NCBI GenBank assembly: GCA_946623485.1
Contig: CAMORF010000031.1
Span: forward strand, 1-11,365
Reading direction: 5' to 3'
DNA length: 11,365 nt
DNA from: an uncultured Clostridia bacterium
GTDB taxonomy: Bacteria > Bacillota > Clostridia > Lachnospirales > Lachnospiraceae
The notes under the pieces were generated by a model. It was not told the origin of the DNA and searched no databases. It worked only from the letters and a program-made list of their open reading frames with translations. Below are positions 5,857-11,365 of the stretch, in pieces. Within the stretch, counting starts at the first letter, position 1; each line of letters begins with the position of its first letter. The translations under genes and the position numbers were made by a program.

Positions 5857-7236
5857 ATGAGAAAGAGAATTGCTGCTGTTGCTGCTGTTGCGGTCCTGGT
5901 TCCGTCGCTGCTGACGGGATGCATCCGGAAAGCTGAGGAGGCGTCCCCGGATCAGGATACGAAGACATCAACGTCGGTACAGGAGGATGCAGGTTCTGCG
6001 GCAGAATCTTCCTCCTCAGAAGCGAACGGGGATGGAACGACATCCACTGAGGCAGGCGGAAAAGGAACGACATCCGCTAAGGCGGGCGGAGATGAAGCTG
6101 TGTCCACAGAGGCAGATGGAAAGGCAGCGTCTACGGAAGCGGACACAGACAAAGCTGCATCTGCAGGGGCAGGCGGAGATGACGCTGCTTCTGAAACCGG
6201 AAGCAGTGCTGCAGTGACGGACAAGGAAGCAGCTTCCGTAACATCTTCCAAGGGAAGCGGTGAGGTCGTGGTTTATAACTGGGGTGAGTACATCGATCCG
6301 GATGTACTGAAGCAGTTTGAGGAAGAGACAGGGATCAAGGTTGTCTATGAGGAATTTGAGACCAACGAGATCATGTACCCGAAGGTGGCGGCCGGCGCTG
6401 CTGTCTACGACCTGATCTGCCCGTCAGACTATATGATATCCAAGATGCTCGATACGGATATGCTTCAGCCGATCAATTTCGACCATATTCCGAACTACAA
6501 AAATATCGATGAAACCTATATCGAGCAGTCGAAGGGCTTTGACCCCGAAAACAAGTACTCGATTCCCTATTGCTGGGGCACGGTCGGCATCCTCTATAAC
6601 AAATCCATGATCGAAGAGGGAGATGTGATTGATTCCTGGGAAGTACTGTGGGATGAGAAATATAAGGACAACATCCTTATGCAGGACTCTGTCAGGGATG
6701 CATTCATGGTGGCGGAGAAACTGCTCGGGTATGACATCAATACAGTCGATGAGGAGGAGGTCAAAGCCTGCGCGGATAAGCTGATCGAGCAAAAGCCGCT
6801 GGTTCAGGCCTATGTCGTGGATCAGGTCAGGGATAAAATGATCGGTGAAGAAGCGGCGCTCGGAGTCATCTATTCCGGAGAAGCGATCTATACGCAAAGA
6901 GAAAATGAAAACCTGGAGTATGTGATCCCGAAGGAGGGAAGCAACTTCTGGATCGATAGCTGGGTCATTCCGAAGAATGCGAAGAATGTCGAAAATGCCG
7001 AGAAGTTCCTCGATTTCCTGTGCCGGGGCGATATCGCGCTGAAGAATTTTGAATACATTACTTATTCCACCCCGAACAAGGCAGCGAGAGAGCTGATCGA
7101 GGATGAAGACATCCGCAATTCAACCATCGCTTTCCCGACAGCGCAGATGCTGAAGAACTGCAGTGTCTATACTTATATCGGAGAAGATGGAGATGCTCTT
7201 TACGCGAAGTACTGGGATAAGGTAAAATCAGAGTAA
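5857..7236 (+). CDS. potD: Spermidine/putrescine-binding lipoprotein PotD with long repeat linker
   Basis: The protein has 459 residues, about 100 more than usual for PotD. Residues 1-21 are a lipoprotein signal peptide ending LLTG, with the acylated C22. Residues 31-134 are a low-complexity, Ser/Thr/Ala/Gly/Glu-rich linker, partly built of ten-residue units (60-118). The binding domain starts near 135 (GEVVVYNWGEYIDPD). Residues lining the E. coli PotD polyamine site have clear matches: W142 and Y145 (W34, Y37), S190 and Y192 (S83, Y85), W365 and D367 (W255, D257). E. coli W229 appears replaced by Y339, so affinity or preference between putrescine and spermidine may differ. It is anchored outside the membrane and delivers substrate to PotB-PotC. 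A strong AGGAAGGAAAGAGG site precedes the ATG, fitting high expression of a binding protein. Confidence 0.93.
   Translation: MRKRIAAVAAVAVLVPSLLTGCIRKAEEASPDQDTKTSTSVQEDAGSAAESSSSEANGDGTTSTEAGGKGTTSAKAGGDEAVSTEADGKAASTEADTDKAASAGAGGDDAASETGSSAAVTDKEAASVTSSKGSGEVVVYNWGEYIDPDVLKQFEEETGIKVVYEEFETNEIMYPKVAAGAAVYDLICPSDYMISKMLDTDMLQPINFDHIPNYKNIDETYIEQSKGFDPENKYSIPYCWGTVGILYNKSMIEEGDVIDSWEVLWDEKYKDNILMQDSVRDAFMVAEKLLGYDINTVDEEEVKACADKLIEQKPLVQAYVVDQVRDKMIGEEAALGVIYSGEAIYTQRENENLEYVIPKEGSNFWIDSWVIPKNAKNVENAEKFLDFLCRGDIALKNFEYITYSTPNKAARELIEDEDIRNSTIAFPTAQMLKNCSVYTYIGEDGDALYAKYWDKVKSE
6034..6210 (+). repeat. In-frame degenerate 30-bp repeats in the potD linker
   Basis: About six units of ten residues (one of nine) lie in residues 60-118: GTTSTEAGGK, GTTSAKAGGD, EAVSTEADGK, AASTEADTD, KAASAGAGGD and DAASETGSSA. 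They encode the flexible stalk between the lipid anchor and the binding domain. The units have diverged, so this is an old expansion. Confidence 0.65.
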
Positions 7237-7253
7237 CGTAAAAAGGAATCGCT

Positions 7254-7288
7254 GCCAGGCTTTCGGACTTAGGACCGGAAAGCCTGGC
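7254..7288 (+). terminator. Stem-loop after potD, possible weak terminator or processing site
   Basis: GCCAGGCTTTC at 7254-7264 pairs perfectly with GAAAGCCTGGC at 7278-7288, and GG/CC bases continue into the loop. It sits 17 bases after the potD stop. Only a poor T-tract follows (TGTATCCCGCTCTTA), so partial read-through into the next gene is likely. Protection of the potD message is also possible. Confidence 0.5.
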
Positions 7289-7336
7289 TGTATCCCGCTC
7301 TTATCCAGTCAACACAAGCAGGAGGAAGGATGGTGT

Positions 7337-8389
7337 ATGAAGATACTGAATAAAATAGAACGGAAGATTGGAAAGTACGCAATCCCGAACCTTCCGCTGA
7401 TCATGATCCTGCTGGAGGCGGTTGGATATACCCTCTACGTGGTGGCCCCGAAGGTTCTGAATTATATCTGCTTCGAACCGGCAGCGATCTGCTCCGGGCA
7501 GGTATGGAGGCTGTTCACATGGGTGTTGATGCCGCCGTCCAGGCTGGATATTTTCGCGGTGATCACGCTGTTTTTCTACTATTGGATCGCGCGCACGCTG
7601 GCTGCTACCTGGGGGGATTTTTATTTCAATGTTTATGTGCTCGGGGGAATTGTGGTCACAGACATCGGCATGATGCTTGCTTACCCGGTCCTTCTGTCGA
7701 TGAACAGCGGGACCTCGGCAGTGAACCTCATGCTCATGCCGGCATACGTGAATATGTATTTTATCCAGACCACAATCCTGCTGGCATTCGCATTTACCTA
7801 CCCGAACGCGCAGGTGCTCCTGTACTTCATTATTCCGATTAAAATGAGCTGGCTGGGGATCTTCGAGGGGGTCATGCTTGTTTACAGGTTCATCACGGTC
7901 AAGTTCCTTACCCCAAGGCTTGTGATTCTGATGGCGCTGCTGAATGTTCTCCTGTATTTCCTGATGACAAAAGACCTTCGCAGATTCCATCCCAAGGAGT
8001 TTGTGCGGCGCGCGAAGTACCGGAGAGCAACAGGGCAGAGAAAAAGCTTTTTCGACAATTTCTCCGGCAAAAATGGATCCGGCAATCAAAAGCGCGGCGC
8101 TTCGGGAACCGGTGCCGGAAACGGATCCTGGCAGCCGGGCGGAGCCGGCCAGGAGGGCGGCGCAGATTCTTCATGGCGTTCGGGAGCCTCCGCCAGCCGC
8201 CGTGCTGCCGGTTATACCAGGATCTATCCGAACGGTGCGCGCCATAAGTGCGCGATCTGCGGCAGGACTGAGCAAGATGATGATAGCCTGGAATTCCGCT
8301 TCTGCTCGAAGTGTGAAGGAAACTACGAGTATTGCCAGGATCATCTGTTTACGCATCAGCATATCAAAAACGGAACGCCGGGAGATTGA
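7337..8389 (+). CDS. Rhomboid/Derlin-like membrane protein with C-terminal zinc-finger-like domain
   Basis: The protein has 350 residues. Residues 20-210 form about six membrane segments of rhomboid-superfamily type, with the L1-loop WR pair (57-58, VWRLFTWVLMPPS) and WGDFYFN (92-98). No GxSG catalytic serine motif and no matching membrane histidine are visible, so it is probably not a protease. Residues about 243-290 are a Gly/Ser/Ala-rich linker. The C-terminus carries C305-x2-C308, C323-x2-C326, C333-x2-H336 and then H340 and H342, spacing that could hold two zinc ions in a B-box or treble-clef-like fold. The linker and finger are probably cytosolic, following the basic stretch at 212-240. 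The ATG at 7337 has GGAGGAAGG seven bases upstream. It lies 100 bases after potD and 39 bases before an LtaS-like gene. Its role is unknown; membrane-protein binding or quality control is a guess from Derlins. Confidence 0.75.
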   Translation: MKILNKIERKIGKYAIPNLPLIMILLEAVGYTLYVVAPKVLNYICFEPAAICSGQVWRLFTWVLMPPSRLDIFAVITLFFYYWIARTLAATWGDFYFNVYVLGGIVVTDIGMMLAYPVLLSMNSGTSAVNLMLMPAYVNMYFIQTTILLAFAFTYPNAQVLLYFIIPIKMSWLGIFEGVMLVYRFITVKFLTPRLVILMALLNVLLYFLMTKDLRRFHPKEFVRRAKYRRATGQRKSFFDNFSGKNGSGNQKRGASGTGAGNGSWQPGGAGQEGGADSSWRSGASASRRAAGYTRIYPNGARHKCAICGRTEQDDDSLEFRFCSKCEGNYEYCQDHLFTHQHIKNGTPGD

Positions 8390-8428
8390 TGCCGGTACGA
8401 AGCTTATTGGGAGAAGGTGTCATAGAAA

Positions 8429-10744
8429 GTGAACGAGAGAAACAGGAAACTGAAGTCTGGAATCATCCGTTCGGCAGTTTTGGCCGCCGTTTTGCTGGTG
8501 TTGACGATTCTTGCAATCCAGGGTAAAACACCGTTTCCATCGAGCGCTCCGCAGAAGCGTTACTGGACGGACAATATTGTGGATTTTCTGGCACAGCATA
8601 AAGAAGTGATTGCGATTGTGCTGTGCTTTGTATTTGCTCTGTATCGTTATGTGCGTCTGAAAAGCGGCATGGTTTCAGTGATCTGGACTGCAGTATGGGC
8701 TGCTGTCATCCCGTTCCTGTCCTTTGTGATTGTGGAAGCGTATTTCCGGGGATACTGGCATGTCGGCGCGTCTTTATCCTACGAGATCGCGAAACCCTTC
8801 AGCAGCATGTTTCTTCTGAATATGCTGCTTTATTACTTGTTTTTTCTGAGCCTGGCTTTCCTGTGCGGAAGCTTCGCGCTTGGCTACGGGATCGCGTCAG
8901 GCTTCCTGATGGCAATTGCCATCGTGAACTTCTATGTCCAGCAGTTCCGCGGCTCGCCCATCGTTCCCTGGGATTTTCTTTCGATCCGGACAGCGGCCAA
9001 TGTTGCCGGAAACTTTGAATACAAGATCTACTGGCAGATGCTCCTTGCGACACTGGCATTTGTCTTTGTGTTTCTGACCATCGGGAAGATGAAGGTACGC
9101 ATCCGCATCCTTCCCCTGCGGATCATCGGCTGCGTGGCTGCGGCGGGAGCATTGATTTTTACGATCCATGGCCTGCAGGATGATGCCGGGAAAACATATT
9201 GGGGAATCGACACAACCCTTTTTACGCCGAACGTACGGTATGCGAAGAATGGCTTCTGGCCCGCGTTTCTGTCCAATCTGTCCTTCCTTGACATTGATAA
9301 GCCGGACGGATACAGCGTGGAAGCGGTAGAAAAGATCGCTTCGGAGGCAGAGGAAAGCTATGAGGCAGCCTCGCCGGCGCAAACAGGCGGCAGCGCAGCG
9401 TCTCAGCCAGCCGGCGTCCAGGCTGCAGAGACAGAAAGCGCGCAGGCAACGAGCATCCAGGCTGCAGGGACAGAAGGTTCGCAGGCAGCCAGTGTCCAGG
9501 CTGCAGAGACAGAAAGCTCACAGCCGGCCGGGCTGCAGGCTGTAAGCGGCGGTATAGCTTCTACGCAGTACCCGAATATCATCGTCATCATGAACGAGGC
9601 CTTTTCGGATCTGGGCGTCCTGGGAGATTTCCGCACAAGTGAAGACTATATGCCGAATTTCCGCAGGCTGATGGAACAGTATACCTCCGGCCATCTGCTT
9701 GTCTCTGTCAAGGGCGGCAACACGGCAAACACGGAATACGAGTTCCTGAGCGGGGACACGATGGCATTCCTGCCCCAGGGCAGCGTGGTCTTCCAGCAGT
9801 ATATCAGCGATGCGGTTCCGACCCTTGCGACCTACCTGAAGGGGCTTGGCTATGAGACCATCGGCATGCATCCCTATCAGGGAAGCGGGTGGGAGAGAAA
9901 CCGGGTATACCCGCTGATGGGATTTGACAGCTTCCTCGACCAGGGCTCCTTCAGCGGCGCGGACAAGCTGCGCAATTATGTCAGCGATAAAGGCGCATTT
10001 GACAAGATCATCGAGCTGTTTGAGAATAAGGAAGCAGGCAAAAGCCAGTTCCAGTTCCTGGTTACTATGCAGAACCACTCCGGCTATTCCCCGAAGGATA
10101 CCGACAACGGCTTCCGGGAGGAGGTTATGCTGACCGATGCAGCCAGCCAGACCCCGTCCGTGGTGGCAACGGAGCGATACCTGACGCTGATCAAGTATTC
10201 CGACAAGGCATTTGCTGACCTGATCGATTACTTTGAGGAAAATGTCACGGAGCCGACCCTGATCGTGATGTTCGGGGATCATGAGCCCAATGACTACGTC
10301 ACCGAGGTCATCGACAATCTGGCGGGAAATGCGGATTTCGTGACGGCTTCCGATAACAGCGGCGCGGCTGACGCGACCCAGGAATCCCTTGCTGACGTGC
10401 AGAAGCACTACCAGGTGCCCTTCGTGATCTGGAATAACTTCGGGCTGGAGAAGGATGAATCCATCAGCCTGACCAGCGTCAACTACCTCGGCGCGATTGT
10501 GGCTGAGCAGGCAGGGCTGCCCCTGAGCGCCCAGCAGAAGTTCCTGCGCAATCTGCAAAAGCAGGTTCCGGCCCTTGCGGCAGGCGCATATACGGACACG
10601 GAAGGTGTATTCCATAGCTGGGCAGAGCGCGGCAAGGACGACGCACACGACAAGATGATCAATGATTACAATATTCTGGAATACAATCACCTGATGGATA
10701 CCAGGAACCGATTGATGCCGGTCTATCTGGGCACGGCGGGGTGA
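8429..10744 (+). CDS. LtaS-family phosphoglycerol transferase (sulfatase-fold membrane protein)
   Basis: The protein has 771 residues. Residues about 11-250 hold roughly six to seven membrane segments, and residues about 380-690 form an extracellular sulfatase-fold domain. The LtaS active site is complete: E390 (PNIIVIMNEAF), nucleophile T432 in GGNTANTEYE, D617-H618 in MFGDHEP, and substrate residues H481, W488 and R490, with the same spacing as S. aureus H347, W354 and R356. H550 in QNHSGY matches H416. Such enzymes move glycerol-phosphate from phosphatidylglycerol to a growing teichoic acid or to a glycolipid. Which product is made here is not known, so I give no symbol. The start is GTG at 8429, because an in-frame TAG precedes it and GGGAGAAGG is about 11 bases upstream. 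A 39-bp tandem repeat forms residues 325-374 between membrane part and enzyme. A PLP decarboxylase gene follows after 48 bases. Confidence 0.9.
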   Translation: MNERNRKLKSGIIRSAVLAAVLLVLTILAIQGKTPFPSSAPQKRYWTDNIVDFLAQHKEVIAIVLCFVFALYRYVRLKSGMVSVIWTAVWAAVIPFLSFVIVEAYFRGYWHVGASLSYEIAKPFSSMFLLNMLLYYLFFLSLAFLCGSFALGYGIASGFLMAIAIVNFYVQQFRGSPIVPWDFLSIRTAANVAGNFEYKIYWQMLLATLAFVFVFLTIGKMKVRIRILPLRIIGCVAAAGALIFTIHGLQDDAGKTYWGIDTTLFTPNVRYAKNGFWPAFLSNLSFLDIDKPDGYSVEAVEKIASEAEESYEAASPAQTGGSAASQPAGVQAAETESAQATSIQAAGTEGSQAASVQAAETESSQPAGLQAVSGGIASTQYPNIIVIMNEAFSDLGVLGDFRTSEDYMPNFRRLMEQYTSGHLLVSVKGGNTANTEYEFLSGDTMAFLPQGSVVFQQYISDAVPTLATYLKGLGYETIGMHPYQGSGWERNRVYPLMGFDSFLDQGSFSGADKLRNYVSDKGAFDKIIELFENKEAGKSQFQFLVTMQNHSGYSPKDTDNGFREEVMLTDAASQTPSVVATERYLTLIKYSDKAFADLIDYFEENVTEPTLIVMFGDHEPNDYVTEVIDNLAGNADFVTASDNSGAADATQESLADVQKHYQVPFVIWNNFGLEKDESISLTSVNYLGAIVAEQAGLPLSAQQKFLRNLQKQVPALAAGAYTDTEGVFHSWAERGKDDAHDKMINDYNILEYNHLMDTRNRLMPVYLGTAG
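9401..9553 (+). repeat. 39-bp tandem repeat, about four copies, inside the LtaS-like gene
   Basis: Units begin at 9401, 9440, 9479 and 9518, each encoding 13 residues: SQPAGVQAAETES, AQATSIQAAGTEG, SQAASVQAAETES and SQPAGLQAVSGG. GTCCAGGCTGCAGAGACAGA is identical in units 1 and 3. It keeps the frame and forms a Gln/Ala/Ser/Glu-rich extracellular linker. Confidence 0.9.
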
Positions 10745-10792
10745 CACCAAGGCATAGAGCAATATTGATGCCCCGGGATAAGGAGAAATACG

Positions 10793-11365
10793 ATGAAAAA
10801 GACCTTTGTAACCCTGGAAGAGATCAATGAGATCGTTAAGACTCATCCGACCCCGTTCCATCTTTACGATGAAGCCGGGATCCGGAAAAACGCACGGCGT
10901 GTGTATGAAGCATTTTCCTGGAATCCCGGATTCCGGGAATACTTTGCGGTAAAAGCGACGCCGAATCCATTCCTGATGCAGATTCTGCAGGAGGAGGGAT
11001 GCGGGTTTGACTGTTCCTCCCTGACAGAACTGCAGCTTTGCGAGGCAATCGGCGCGAAGGGCGATGAGATTATGTTCTCGTCCAATGACACGCCGCCGGA
11101 GGAGTTCAGGAAGGCGGCAGAGCTTGGCGGCATCATCAATCTGGATGACATCACGCATATTGAGATCGTTGAGAGGGTGCTGGGAAAGCTTCCCGAGACG
11201 ATGAGCTGCCGCTTTAACCCGGGCGGTGTTTACCAGCTGTCCAATGGGATTATGGATAACCCCGGCGATTCCAAGTATGGGATGACACAAGAGCAGGTCT
11301 TTGAAGCATTCCGGATCATGAAGCGCAAGGGTGTGAAGCATTTCGGCATCCATGCGTTCCTTGTG
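10793..11365 (+). CDS. lysA: Diaminopimelate decarboxylase-type fold-III PLP enzyme, 5' part
   Basis: The frame is open from ATG 10793 to the window end, giving the first 191 residues. HPTPFHLYD (18-26) and EYFAVKATPNP (49-59) are typical of the LysA/ornithine/arginine decarboxylase alanine-racemase-fold family, and K54 should be the PLP-binding lysine. CGFDCSSLTEL, IMFSSNDTPPEEF, IINLDD and SKYGM (160-164) also match diaminopimelate decarboxylase-like proteins, which make lysine from meso-diaminopimelate. At 186-190 it reads GIHAFL where classical LysA has a GxHxHxGS-type motif, so it belongs to a divergent subgroup. Other diamine or carboxynorspermidine decarboxylases share this fold, and a polyamine locus lies upstream, so substrate is open. 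TAAGGAG lies seven bases before the ATG. It is probably cotranscribed with the LtaS-like gene, as no terminator is seen in the 48-bp gap. The 3' end is outside the window. Confidence 0.8.
   Translation, partial: MKKTFVTLEEINEIVKTHPTPFHLYDEAGIRKNARRVYEAFSWNPGFREYFAVKATPNPFLMQILQEEGCGFDCSSLTELQLCEAIGAKGDEIMFSSNDTPPEEFRKAAELGGIINLDDITHIEIVERVLGKLPETMSCRFNPGGVYQLSNGIMDNPGDSKYGMTQEQVFEAFRIMKRKGVKHFGIHAFLV

Noticed and set aside
7330..7353. ATG at 7330 as the start of the rhomboid-like gene
   Set aside because: It is in another frame and stops after seven codons; the ATG at 7337 opens the long frame at good distance from GGAGGAAGG.
7301..8089. 262-residue minus-strand frame opposite the rhomboid-like gene
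   Set aside because: The plus strand encodes clear membrane segments with a good ribosome site; the reverse frame is rich in Arg/His/Gln and has no recognisable motif.
9518..11353. Long 611-residue open frame on the minus strand
   Set aside because: It runs antisense through the LtaS-like gene and the decarboxylase, both of which have intact motifs. It arises from codon bias and shows no domain of its own.

Overview
The window looks like chromosomal DNA of a Gram-positive anaerobe of the Clostridia, most likely Lachnospiraceae. This rests on gene order (cupin-type XRE regulator, then potA-potB-potC-potD), a lipoprotein-type PotD, an LtaS-like enzyme, purine-rich Shine-Dalgarno sites, GTG and TTG starts, and the style of the proteins. 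The taxonomic call is inference from family resemblance, not from a search.

Layout. Positions 1-317 (minus strand) hold the remains of a sugar-type ABC solute-binding protein gene. Positions 453-1502 encode a seven-bladed propeller lactonase, closed by two back-to-back terminator hairpins. A 586-base gap (1503-2088) follows and is dense in structure: a 146-bp segment bounded by 21-base inverted repeats, then a 189-bp element with 17-bp perfect terminal inverted repeats, a flanking 6-bp duplication and several nested hairpins, then a good sigma-A promoter and a possible operator.

Positions 2089-7236 form a polyamine uptake locus: XRE/cupin regulator, ATPase PotA, permeases PotB and PotC, and binding lipoprotein PotD. 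The regulator senses a ligand, PotD captures spermidine/putrescine outside the cell, PotB-PotC form the channel and PotA drives transport. The gaps are unusual for a pot operon. A 194-bp potA-potB gap carries an inverted copy of a 57-bp repeat also present upstream of the regulator, plus hairpins. A 167-bp potB-potC gap carries a degenerate 39-bp repeat that can be read as a 33-codon ORF.

Positions 7337-10744 hold two membrane proteins on the same strand: a rhomboid/Derlin-like protein with no visible catalytic serine and a C-terminal zinc-finger-like domain, and an LtaS-family phosphoglycerol transferase with an intact active site and a 39-bp tandem-repeat linker. From 10793 a fold-III PLP decarboxylase of the diaminopimelate decarboxylase (LysA) type begins and runs off the window.

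The least explained parts are the 189-bp structured element, the inverted 57-bp repeats around the regulator-potA segment, the rhomboid-zinc-finger protein, and the repeat-encoded linkers in the two extracellular proteins. I found no CRISPR array, tRNA, rRNA, transposase or recognisable defence system.
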